Assembly: GCA_944389965.1 (NCBI GenBank)
Contig: CALXOI010000002.1
Span: forward strand, 1 to 51,952
From: an uncultured Treponema sp.
GTDB taxonomy: Bacteria > Spirochaetota > Spirochaetia > Treponematales > Treponemataceae
DNA: 51,952 nucleotides
Reading direction: 5' to 3'
Part shown: positions 36,805 to 44,659 of the stretch, in pieces
Numbering within the stretch: position 1 is the first letter of the stretch
How the letters are laid out: the number at the start of each line of letters is the position of its first letter
Program-made: the position numbers and the translations under genes
Notes under the pieces: model-generated
Told to the model about the DNA's origin: nothing
Seen by the model: the letters and a program-made list of their open reading frames with translations, nothing else
Databases searched by the model: none

Positions 36805-36877
36805 AATTTTTCTTTTTAAAAGGTACTATATGTGTAGCGGGAAGTCAAACGCGGAGGAGCTGATGTAACGACCCAGA

Positions 36878-37285
36878 TCAAAGGAGGGCAGAAATTTTGT
36901 CCAGAATTCCAATGTCAGCAGGAAGCCACTTTACGGTTTTTAAGTTTTCCGCGTTAAGCCAGACCGCGTTTTCGTGTTCCAGAAGGGAAAGAGGCTTCTG
37001 TCCCGGAATTAAGGTGCAGTAAAAGCAGTCCATGGAAAGATGGAAGGCGGGATAATCGTACTCAATCGTTCCGATACAATCCCCCACGAAGATTTCCGCA
37101 TCCAGCTCCTCTTTGATTTCCCGGGAAAGGGCTTGTTGCGGGGTTTCCCCTTCCTCGATTTTTCCCCCGGGAAATTCCCACCAGTCCTTGAATTCCCCGT
37201 AACCTCTTTGGGTGACAAGGATTTCCTTTGTCTCCGATTCCGAAGTGCGGATAATAACCGCAGCTACAACCTTTATTGATTTCAT
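36878..37285 (-). CDS. Nudix hydrolase, MutT-like (8-oxo-dGTP diphosphatase type)
   Basis: 135 residues. It begins VVAAVIIR and carries a complete Nudix box: GGKIEEGETPQQALSREIKEEL, matching GX5EX7REUXEEXGU apart from Asp where the last Gly is usual. WWEFPGGK before it and EHENAVWLNAENLKTVKWLPAD after it are the MutT/CtfA pattern of enzymes that clear oxidised dGTP. AGGGA precedes the ATG. GC content is raised as in the adjacent HD gene. Other nucleotide diphosphates are possible substrates. Confidence 0.87.
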   Translation of the reverse strand: MKSIKVVAAVIIRTSESETKEILVTQRGYGEFKDWWEFPGGKIEEGETPQQALSREIKEELDAEIFVGDCIGTIEYDYPAFHLSMDCFYCTLIPGQKPLSLLEHENAVWLNAENLKTVKWLPADIGILDKISALL

Positions 37286-37610
37286 GTTAAAAATCCCTGT
37301 TTTCTATTTAACATTTGTTACATTTGATTTTGTAATGAAGCCAGTATACATCAGAGATAGCATTTCGTGAATGGGAAAATCAATAAAAACAGGTTTTATG
37401 TGTTTTTTGAGAATTATTCTTATCAAAAGTTTAAAAATGCTTATAGCTGAATTTTGAGGAGTGTACGCCGGTTTTATGTGGAGTATTTTGTCTTGTTCCA
37501 ATTAAGTGAGGTTATTTATGTTTTAAATCGAGGAAAGTTACCTGTATTGACAATAATATAGGGTGATTATATGGTGTGAAGCAGGAATGGGTTTTGGAGG
37601 CAGTTGTTTT
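37286..37610. promoter_or_regulatory. Divergent spacer with promoter of the porin-like gene
   Basis: 325 bp between the Nudix and porin-like genes, AT-rich. On the plus strand a perfect TTGACA (37547-37552), 17-nt spacer and TATGGT (37570-37575) would start transcription near 37582. GGAGG lies 10 nt before the ATG at 37611. A 65-codon minus-strand frame (37304-37501) looks like chance. Confidence 0.55.
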
Positions 37611-38702
37611 ATGAAGAGATTTGCGATTGTTTGTTTCATGGTTGCCCTAGGGGCATCTTTTGCCGCAGCACAAAATGAAGTTTACAATGAACTAGGGTCA
37701 AACGGGCTTGTTGTAAGGCTGTGCAAGGCTGCCGATGCCAAAATGGGAACCGGGGTTGGTGGTTTCTACAATACCGTTTTTGCCAAGCTGGAATACCAGA
37801 ATGTGGGTTCCGAAATAAAATACACCCTGAGATTTGAAGATTTTGATAATTTAAAAAAATATACCCTGGAAAATTCCACCTTGGACAGGGCTTATGTGTG
37901 GTTTAAACCCATAGAATGGATGCAGGTTTTGGCGGGGCCAAAATACATACAGGCTCTGCCCGGTTCCTTTCTGGTTGTCTATGATGATTATACCCAAAAC
38001 GGAATTTACGGCTCCCAATATTTCGGAGTGAATATACTCTTTGACATGGTTCAGGGCGGGTTCAGTGTGCCGGAAATGGTTAGGGAGGACGGGGATTTTG
38101 ACATAAAGGTTGATTTTGGCATTAACGGAACAATTCCCATCGGCAGATGGGATTTAAATATAGGTGCAATGTACAAAAAGTCGGATGAGTCTTACGGATT
38201 TTTTGCCAGTTACGGCTCCTTGGACGATGTTTTTTATGTAGGCGGCGGGTTTACATCCAACGGGAAGAATATTTTCCTTACCCCCCGTTTTGAGGCTGGT
38301 TTTCAGGATGTGGTGGGGAACAGGTTTGGAAAGGGAGGAGATTCGATAATAACCTTTTCGGGATTGTACAACGGGCCTGTTTCCGTAGGTGCCGACCTGG
38401 AGGTTGCCTTTGCAGAAGAAGTTGATACCTTGCTGTATAGCGGACTCCTTGTTTCCTGGAATGCTCTGGATAACCTGATTTTGAAATTTACAGGTTCCTA
38501 TGGCTGTCAAATCCTTGAATCCGAAACTTCCCGGGGAGCATGGTCTTTGGACTTATATCCCCGGGTAATTTTCAGTATGGGGAAACACGCTTTAACCGGA
38601 GGAATGGAATTTAATTTTTACAGCACCCGGCGGGGGGTTAAGGATGACCCTAAAATTACATTCGGTTATGCTATTCCTGTTTCCTGGAGATATACTTTTT
38701 AA
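37611..38702 (+). CDS. Exported beta-barrel-like outer-membrane protein
   Basis: 363 residues. A clean signal peptide (MKRFAIVCFMVALGASFAAA, cleavage before QNEV) is followed by many alternating hydrophobic/polar stretches rich in Gly, Tyr and Phe and a C-terminal aromatic (WRYTF), the pattern of an outer-membrane barrel. No specific porin family recognised. An upstream GTG at 37563 is in frame, but the ATG at 37611 begins the signal peptide. The gene uses CCGG-containing codons less than its neighbours, hinting at a different origin. A weak hairpin follows near 38751-38771. Confidence 0.7.
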   Translation: MKRFAIVCFMVALGASFAAAQNEVYNELGSNGLVVRLCKAADAKMGTGVGGFYNTVFAKLEYQNVGSEIKYTLRFEDFDNLKKYTLENSTLDRAYVWFKPIEWMQVLAGPKYIQALPGSFLVVYDDYTQNGIYGSQYFGVNILFDMVQGGFSVPEMVREDGDFDIKVDFGINGTIPIGRWDLNIGAMYKKSDESYGFFASYGSLDDVFYVGGGFTSNGKNIFLTPRFEAGFQDVVGNRFGKGGDSIITFSGLYNGPVSVGADLEVAFAEEVDTLLYSGLLVSWNALDNLILKFTGSYGCQILESETSRGAWSLDLYPRVIFSMGKHALTGGMEFNFYSTRRGVKDDPKITFGYAIPVSWRYTF

Positions 38703-39213
38703 CACAGCAGTGTGATACAAACCGGCTGCCCCGGGAGTTTTGAAAACTTTACAAAAGGCATCCTTTTTTGTATTTTCCGGTTTTGTTATATTTTATAATT
38801 TTTTGTTGAAAGATTTTTTTGTTAGGTATTCAGCATTTTTGTAAGTCTCCTAAAATCATATCCAAAGATTAATAATCACTAGTCTGAGAGGCGTGTAGGT
38901 TTTTGTGATGTTTTTTCCAGGATAATCCAGAGTGGACGAACCTGGTCTGAACCAGAATTACCGGTTCAGAATATCTATAAATTCTTTTTCTCTAATGTTT
39001 TTTTGTAAAGATAATTGGCAAGCTCATCAATTTTTCCACGGTTTGTTTTGAAAATCTTCATGATCGTTACGTGCTGATGTTTCACCAGAACCATCAGCTG
39101 CGGTCGTTTTCACTTTAACTTTTCATAGAGCAGATAAGAGAAAGGGTTTATTTTAAAGCATAAATTTTCATTGTTGCGGGTAGGATTTGTTTTTCATAAA
39201 AATGTTTTTGACA
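38703..39213. other. 511-bp gap, no supported gene
   Basis: A weak terminator-like hairpin follows the porin-like gene (38751-38758 with 38761-38770, then T-rich). Another 7-bp inverted repeat lies near 38948-38970. A 28-codon minus-strand frame at 38975-39061 looks peptide-like (KTNRGKIDELANYLYKK) but has no Shine-Dalgarno. The rest is AT-rich and featureless to me. Confidence 0.4.
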
Positions 39214-39242
39214 CTGACAAAAGCAGATAAACGTACTATAAT
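39214..39242 (+). promoter_or_regulatory. Leaderless-type promoter of the esterase gene
   Basis: CTGACA (39214-39219), 17-nt spacer, perfect TATAAT (39237-39242), 6 nt, ATG at 39249. No Shine-Dalgarno. Confidence 0.65.
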
Positions 39243-39248
39243 AAAAAT

Positions 39249-40076
39249 ATGATTCACGAAAAAATTATGCTTCCTGTACAATATCGGGAAAAAGGCATCA
39301 GAAACAATAGTTTTACCCCGTCGTTGACAACGTATATTCTGGATAATTATGATGAATTTTCTGCCGGTCGGAAGCGGCCGTTGGTATTGATTTGTCCCGG
39401 TGGCGGATATGAACGGTTGTCCAACCGGGAAGCGGAGGCTGTTGCCGTAAAGATGAACAGTCTGGGATTTCATGCTGCTGTGCTATGGTATAGTCTTGCA
39501 CCGATGGATTTTCCCGCTGCCATGTTGGATGCGGCAGAAGCTGTCCAGTGTGTCCGGGTTCATGCCGGAGAGTGGAATGTGGATGAGAAAAAAGTTATTC
39601 TATGTGGATTTTCTGCCGGAGGTCATTTGGCTGCTTCTTTAGGTGTTTTTTGGAATAAACCGCTGGTTAGAGAGTTCCTTCCATATCAACCTGAAGAAAT
39701 AAGACCGGACGGATTGCTGTTGGGCTATCCGGTGATTACCGCAGGGAAATTTGCCCATGTTGGGTCTATTAAAAATGTTCTTGGTGAAAGTCGTTTTAAA
39801 CCGGAAGATATCTCTCTGGAAAACCATGTCACGGTGGATGTACCGCCGGTTTTTATGTGGCATACCAATGAAGACGGCTGTGTTCCGGCAGAAAACAGTC
39901 TGATGTTTGCAGAAGCTTTGCGTCGGGCCGGTGTTCCGTTAGAATACCATTTGTTCCGGAGTGGCGGGCACGGTTTATCCCTAGCTACGAAAGAGACAGC
40001 CTGGCCGAATGGAGCCGGAATTCAAACAGAATGTGCTGTATGGCCGCAGTTGTTTGCTGCATGGATGGGAATATAA
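39249..40076 (+). CDS. Alpha/beta-hydrolase esterase (acetyl-xylan-esterase-like)
   Basis: 275 residues without a signal peptide, so cytoplasmic. Oxyanion region LICPGGGYERLSNRE, nucleophile elbow CGFSAGGHLAASLG, acid HTNEDGCVP, and histidine SGGHGLSL complete a Ser-Asp-His triad. The PGGGY and GFSAGGHLA forms are those of intracellular carbohydrate-acetyl esterases of the BD-FAE/Axe group. The small beta-barrel gene follows after 22 nt. Substrate uncertain. Confidence 0.8.
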   Translation: MIHEKIMLPVQYREKGIRNNSFTPSLTTYILDNYDEFSAGRKRPLVLICPGGGYERLSNREAEAVAVKMNSLGFHAAVLWYSLAPMDFPAAMLDAAEAVQCVRVHAGEWNVDEKKVILCGFSAGGHLAASLGVFWNKPLVREFLPYQPEEIRPDGLLLGYPVITAGKFAHVGSIKNVLGESRFKPEDISLENHVTVDVPPVFMWHTNEDGCVPAENSLMFAEALRRAGVPLEYHLFRSGGHGLSLATKETAWPNGAGIQTECAVWPQLFAAWMGI

Positions 40077-40098
40077 TAATTCACAAAGGGGATTTCAT

Positions 40099-40566
40099 AT
40101 GAGTACAAAAAAAATTTTAGGGATTACGGTTGCGGTTTTGTTATGTGTAACAGTATACGGAGCATCGAATGTATCAGCAGGCGGTTCAATCGATGTGAAT
40201 ATGGGATCTAATATGGAGCCTACAGGATCAGGTTCATTTAATTTGGAATATAAACCCTTATCAATTTTCAGTATCGGGGTAAAAGCTTCCGGTCAGACTG
40301 ATTTTGAAGATTTTTTTGCGATTACTCCTTCTGCTTTTGCCCGTTTGTATCCTTTTTCCGGAGCTTTTGCAGAAGGTTCTGTGGGATACCGTTTATCTTG
40401 GCAGAATAACATAATGACTAAAAATATGAATGCAGGAGCTGCCTTAGGTTGGCGTATTACCAGCGGTAATACGTATATTGAACCAAAGGTAAATTTTGAT
40501 TACGTATTCGGTGCTGCAGAACCTTTCAGCTGGTCTGCCGGGGTAGGTGCTGGATATAATTTTTAA
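40099..40566 (+). CDS. Small exported outer-membrane beta-barrel protein
   Basis: 155 residues. Signal peptide (about 1-21, hydrophobic GITVAVLLCVTVYG), then Gly-rich amphipathic strands and a terminal Phe (GVGAGYNF), which suggests an 8-stranded OmpA/OmpW-size barrel. AGGGGA lies before the ATG at 40099; the longer frame from 40009 overlaps the esterase gene. Convergent with the aldehyde dehydrogenase gene, 7 nt apart. Function unknown. Confidence 0.7.
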   Translation: MSTKKILGITVAVLLCVTVYGASNVSAGGSIDVNMGSNMEPTGSGSFNLEYKPLSIFSIGVKASGQTDFEDFFAITPSAFARLYPFSGAFAEGSVGYRLSWQNNIMTKNMNAGAALGWRITSGNTYIEPKVNFDYVFGAAEPFSWSAGVGAGYNF

Positions 40567-40573
40567 TATGTGG

Positions 40574-41953
40574 CTATTTTAAGAAAAAGCGTACTAATTT
40601 AGCATTCTGCAGTGTATATGGCTGATACCTCATTGGTAAGTCTATCCATGTTTTTTTGTCTACGATACTTTTCAAATGGGAAAAAGTCATAAATCCGTCT
40701 TTACCGTGGTAACTGCCCATTCCGCTTTCCCCAAATCCGCCGAATCCCATTTCGCTGGTAGCGAGATGAATTATAGTATCATTGATACATCCGCCACCGA
40801 AGCCGCATCGGGTAAGTATTGTGTCTGAAGTAGTTTTTCTGCGGGTGAAAATATACAACGCAAGAGGATGTGGACGAGATTGGATTTCTACTATTGCCGA
40901 GTTTAAATCAGTATATGTAAGGACTGGCAATACAGGTCCAAAAATTTCTTCTCCCATAACAGCATCGTCAAAAGTTACCCCATCCATGACTGTTGGCTCG
41001 ATTTTTAACCGGCTGGAATCAGTTTTGCCGCCGTGGACAACTTTTGCTGCATCAATCAACCCGCAAATACGGTCAAAGTGTTTTCGGTTAATGATTTTTC
41101 CGTAATCAGGATTGTCCAGAGGCTCTTCCCCGAATTGTGCTTTTATCTGCCGGGAAACAGCTTCAATCAATTTGTCCTTAATAGATTTATCACAATAAAT
41201 ATAATCAGGTGCGACACAAGTTTGACCACAGTTCAGGAATTTTCCGAATACAATCCGCCGGGCAGCAAGTTCAATATCTGCATCGGCGGCAACAATGCAG
41301 GGACTTTTTCCTCCAAGTTCTAATGTAACCGGTGTCAGGTGTTCTGCAGCATTCCGCATAACTTCTTTACCGACAGTCTGGCTGCCGGTAAAAAATATGT
41401 GATCAAATTTTGCCCTGAGCAGACAGGTATTTTCTGCCCGTCCGCCGGTAACAAACGCCACGTATTCCGGGGCAAAACATTCCGTGATAATTTTGCTGAT
41501 AACGGTTTCTACAACCGGTGAGTATGCGCTGGGTTTAACAATAACTGTATTTCCTGCTGCAAGGGCATCTACCAGTGGATCAATGGTAAGCATAAATGGA
41601 TAATTCGAAGGACTCATAATCAAAGTGACACCTCGGGGCGACGGTTGCTTGAAACTGCAGGAATGAAATTGGGATAACGGTGTTTTTACCCGTTGTTTTC
41701 TGGCAAATTTCGAGAGGTGTTTGAGCATATAGGAAATTTCACTGAGAACTAACCCTGTTTCGCACATATAAGATTCAAAACTGCTTTTCCCTAAATCTTC
41801 CTTGAGGGCGGCTGCGATTTCTGTTTCATATTTTTTTACTGTTGTTGCCAGTTTTTTTAACGCATTCCTTCGGTAAGAAAGTGGAAGTGTTGTTCCGCTG
41901 TTAAAGAAAGTCCGCTGTTGGGATACGATTGCATTTATTTCCTGTTCTGTCAT
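40574..41953 (-). CDS. NAD(P)-dependent aldehyde dehydrogenase
   Basis: 459 residues, the short class-3-like form. TLIMSPSNYPFMLTIDPLVDALAAGN, VIVKPSAYSP, FFTGSQTVGKEV, VTLELGGKSP with the general-base Glu, and LNCGQTCVAPDY with the catalytic Cys. It lacks the N-terminal extension of class-1/2 enzymes, and a hydrophobic C-terminal end (LQNAKLVRFFLK) is seen. It oxidises or, with the partner ADH, interconverts aldehydes. AAGGAG precedes the ATG, 15 nt after the ADH stop: one operon. Confidence 0.9.
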   Translation of the reverse strand: MTEQEINAIVSQQRTFFNSGTTLPLSYRRNALKKLATTVKKYETEIAAALKEDLGKSSFESYMCETGLVLSEISYMLKHLSKFARKQRVKTPLSQFHSCSFKQPSPRGVTLIMSPSNYPFMLTIDPLVDALAAGNTVIVKPSAYSPVVETVISKIITECFAPEYVAFVTGGRAENTCLLRAKFDHIFFTGSQTVGKEVMRNAAEHLTPVTLELGGKSPCIVAADADIELAARRIVFGKFLNCGQTCVAPDYIYCDKSIKDKLIEAVSRQIKAQFGEEPLDNPDYGKIINRKHFDRICGLIDAAKVVHGGKTDSSRLKIEPTVMDGVTFDDAVMGEEIFGPVLPVLTYTDLNSAIVEIQSRPHPLALYIFTRRKTTSDTILTRCGFGGGCINDTIIHLATSEMGFGGFGESGMGSYHGKDGFMTFSHLKSIVDKKTWIDLPMRYQPYTLQNAKLVRFFLK

Positions 41954-41968
41954 TGTAACGCTCCTTGG

Positions 41969-43171
41969 TTATTTTTCCATTATTTGATAATAAAAACGCT
42001 CCAGTTCCTTGGCACCCATCAATACAGGAACAGGATACAAAGGATTTGCTTCTTTGTCAGCATAACCGGCAAGGCGGGGAATATCTTCTGTTTTAATCCC
42101 AGAGATAGTATCTCCGATACCCATTTTTTGTTTCATGTCTTTGATTGCCTGAATGAACGCTGTTGCTGCTTCCTGACGGGGTGTTCCTTCAGGAACAATA
42201 CCTGCATGTATTGCCATGCGGGCAAGTTTTTTGTGGGTTGCTGTTCCGTAAGATTCCAGGACAAAAGGTAACAGGACGGCATTTGCCAGTCCGTGCGGTG
42301 TATTGTATTGTCCGCCCAATGAGTGGGCAACCGCATGGACATAACCCACATAAGATTTTGTAAAAGCACAACCGGCATAGAAGGATGCCTTCAGCATGTC
42401 CCGCCGGGCTTCTTTTAAAGAACCGTTTTGATATACCTTTATTAAGTTGTCAAAAATAAGCCGGACAGCCAGAAGCGCCTCCATTCTGGTATCATATGTT
42501 GTTGAACGACCGATGTATGCTTCTACCGCATGTGTGAGCGCATCCAGTCCGGTTGTTGCAGTAATAAAGGGTGGCAGACTTAATGTAACGTCCGGTTCCA
42601 AAACCGCATACCGGGGAATAAGCGGGAAGTCATTGATTGCATATTTATACCGGGTTTTTGCATCTGTAATAACAGCCGCAAGGGTTGTTTCACTGCCGGT
42701 TCCGGCCGTGGTGGGAACGGCAATCAATAACGGCAGTTTCCGGCGGACTTTCAAAATACCTTTCATCTGGGCCAGGGTCTTGTTCGGGCAGGCAACCTGT
42801 GCCCCTGTTCCCTTTGCGCAATCCATACTTGATCCGCCGCCGAACCCGATGATTGCATTGCATTTATATTCCCGGTACAGAGCAAGCGATTCGTCAATAT
42901 TCGTAGTTGTCGGGTTGGCAACTGTTTTATCGTAAACGGTTATCTGAAATCCGTTTTCTGCCAGAACAGATTCTAAATGTGAGGTAAGCCCCAGTTTTCT
43001 GATTCCGCTGTCGGTAATCAGCAGGACAGAGGTGGCACCTTCTTTATGCAGGATATCGGGAATATCATCTATGCTGTCTATTATGGTCGGTTTCCGGTAG
43101 GGCAATAATGGCAGTGCTATTTTGAATACAGTCTGGAAAATACGGCAATATAATTTCTTTAATATGAGCAT
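41969..43171 (-). CDS. Iron-containing (group III) alcohol dehydrogenase
   Basis: 400 residues. The NAD-binding part has NAIIGFGGGSSMDCAKG and PTTAGTGSETT; the iron-binding part has DALTHAVEAYIG and YVHAVAHSLGGQYNTPHGLANAVLLPFV with the metal histidines. The substrate (ethanol, butanol or another alcohol) cannot be told. The N-terminal 30 residues are hydrophobic/basic and unusual. AGGA precedes the ATG. First gene of the operon with the aldehyde dehydrogenase, pointing to alcohol-aldehyde fermentation or detoxification. Confidence 0.9.
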   Translation of the reverse strand: MLILKKLYCRIFQTVFKIALPLLPYRKPTIIDSIDDIPDILHKEGATSVLLITDSGIRKLGLTSHLESVLAENGFQITVYDKTVANPTTTNIDESLALYREYKCNAIIGFGGGSSMDCAKGTGAQVACPNKTLAQMKGILKVRRKLPLLIAVPTTAGTGSETTLAAVITDAKTRYKYAINDFPLIPRYAVLEPDVTLSLPPFITATTGLDALTHAVEAYIGRSTTYDTRMEALLAVRLIFDNLIKVYQNGSLKEARRDMLKASFYAGCAFTKSYVGYVHAVAHSLGGQYNTPHGLANAVLLPFVLESYGTATHKKLARMAIHAGIVPEGTPRQEAATAFIQAIKDMKQKMGIGDTISGIKTEDIPRLAGYADKEANPLYPVPVLMGAKELERFYYQIMEK

Positions 43172-43201
43172 GACAAAATCCTAAAAAATGTAATTTTAAG
43201 C

Positions 43202-43230
43202 ACTATACGCTTATATGACATTTATGTCAA
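43202..43230 (-). promoter_or_regulatory. Promoter and operator-like palindrome of the alcohol/aldehyde dehydrogenase operon
   Basis: Minus strand: perfect TTGACA (43230-43225), 17-nt spacer, TATAGT (43207-43202), start near 43195. Across the -35 and spacer lies an inverted repeat TGACAT-N2-ATGTCA (43216-43229), placed where a repressor would block polymerase. The regulator is unknown. Confidence 0.6.
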
Positions 43231-43293
43231 TTGTGTCATAAATGGAAGGGGATTCGATGCCGCTGCGGAAAAATATTCCGCCGGGAAAAAGAC

Positions 43294-43757
43294 GGGTTTG
43301 TAGAGATAGACATGAACCCCGATAACTTGTCGCTTTTTTCGGTACCGGCTCAATCATGATTTGTAAAGATGGACATGGTGCCGGCCAACTGCAGCCATTC
43401 CTGCGCCGGCTCAATCACAGTTTATAAGATGGACATGGAACCCGGTAACCGCAGCCATTCCTGCGCCGGCTCAATCACAGTTTATAAGATGGACATGGAA
43501 CCCGGTAACTGCAGCGTTCCCGGTACCGGCTCAATCACGGTTTATAAGATGGACATGGAACCCGGTAACCGCAACTTTTTCCTGCAACGGCTCAATCACG
43601 GTTTGTAAGATGGGCATGAACCCGGTAACCGCAGCGTTCCCGGTGCCGGCTCAATCATGGTTTGTAAGATAGACATGGAACCCGGTAACCGTCGCTTTTT
43701 CCTGCGCCGGCTCAATCACAGTTTATAAGGATGGGCATGGAGCCGGTAACCACAGCC
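43294..43757. repeat. 60-bp tandem repeat array, about 7.7 copies
   Basis: The unit is about 60 bp with a conserved core of about 40 bp (CGGCTCAATCACRGTTTAT, then AAGATGGACATGGAACCCGG). A variable part of about 18 bp comes in two main forms, one ending TTCCTGCGC and one CGTTCCCGGTRC. Two central copies differ by only a few bases. Single-base insertions and deletions in outer copies break any reading frame, so it is a non-coding minisatellite rather than a repeat protein. It lies upstream of the ADH promoter and beyond the YugP-like gene. Confidence 0.9.
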
Positions 43758-43885
43758 GGTATAGACCGCATCTGTTGCTGAAAATAAGGCGCAGACGGTT
43801 TTAGATGCCGGATGGATGTATCGGCTTTTATCCGCTTATATTTCCCCGGGTTTTCCGCTACGGTTTCTTCTATATTTTATTGGAA

Positions 43886-44569
43886 TCAGTTTCTCCGGTC
43901 ACGGGATATCAGGATAAGACGCAACAGGTTTGCCACTGCTGTGAGGGCGGATGCTACATAGGTCAGCGCTGCAGCACTGAGTACTTTTTTTACGCCGGAA
44001 AGTTCTTGCGGAGACATGACACCTGTTTTTCCAAGAATTGCTACAGCCCTGCTTGATGCATTGAATTCCACAGGCAGTGTTACCAGATAAAACAGAACGG
44101 CGCAGCCGAACAGTAAAATCCCCAGATTCAGCAGGAAATTCCAGCTGAAAATAATACCCAACAGAGCCAGAACCGGACCCGCAGAAGAACCGATGTTTGC
44201 GACCGGTACTAAAGTGCTGCGCAATACCAGCGGTCCGTATCCTACAGCGTGTTGAATGGCATGCCCTGTTTCATGGGCTGCGACTCCGACTGCCGCGATA
44301 GAAGTTTTTCCGTATACAGATTCAGACAAGCGTAAAACTTTGGAAGATGGATCATAATGGTCGGTTAGACTGCCGGAAACCCGTTCAATCCGCACATCAT
44401 TGATATTGTTTACCCGTAATAAATAGGCTGCCGCCTGTGCACCGGTTATACCACGACTGTTTATTTTTTGGGAATATGAAGCAAATGTGGATTTTACTTT
44501 TATCTGGGACCAAATGGACAGCAGGAGTGTAGGAACAATCAGAATAATATAATAAATATCAATATACAT
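43886..44569 (-). CDS. YugP-type membrane zinc metallopeptidase
   Basis: 227 residues. N-terminal TM (about 5-22), then a soluble stretch, the zinc motif AAHETGHAIQHAVGY, two or three TM segments (about 120-165), and PVEFNASSRAV supplying the third ligand region, with a last hydrophobic segment. This is the neutral zinc metallopeptidase family typified by YugP. The substrate is unknown; membrane quality control is plausible. AGGCGG before the ATG. Divergent from the hydrolase gene across 90 bp. Confidence 0.85.
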   Translation of the reverse strand: MYIDIYYIILIVPTLLLSIWSQIKVKSTFASYSQKINSRGITGAQAAAYLLRVNNINDVRIERVSGSLTDHYDPSSKVLRLSESVYGKTSIAAVGVAAHETGHAIQHAVGYGPLVLRSTLVPVANIGSSAGPVLALLGIIFSWNFLLNLGILLFGCAVLFYLVTLPVEFNASSRAVAILGKTGVMSPQELSGVKKVLSAAALTYVASALTAVANLLRLILISRDRRN

Positions 44570-44659
44570 TTTACCGCCTCGTTTGCAGTTTTATGCTGTT
44601 ATGTTACAATAATATATCAATATCAGAAAAGTTACTACAATTTTATAGGGTGGTTGCTG

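Noticed and set aside
37304..37501. 65-codon minus-strand ORF in the Nudix/porin spacer
   Set aside because: No Shine-Dalgarno, no recognisable family, AT-driven composition.
38975..39061. 28-codon minus-strand ORF (KTNRGKIDELANYLYKK)
   Set aside because: Peptide-like, but too short, without a Shine-Dalgarno and without any recognisable partner.
43369..43608. Repeat protein with 20-residue units
   Set aside because: Open for only four copies; indels in adjacent copies and lack of a Shine-Dalgarno make it a by-product of the 60-bp period.
43294..43757. CRISPR array
   Set aside because: The core and variable parts superficially look like repeats and spacers, but the variable parts recur in two forms, are only about 18 bp, and no cas gene is near.
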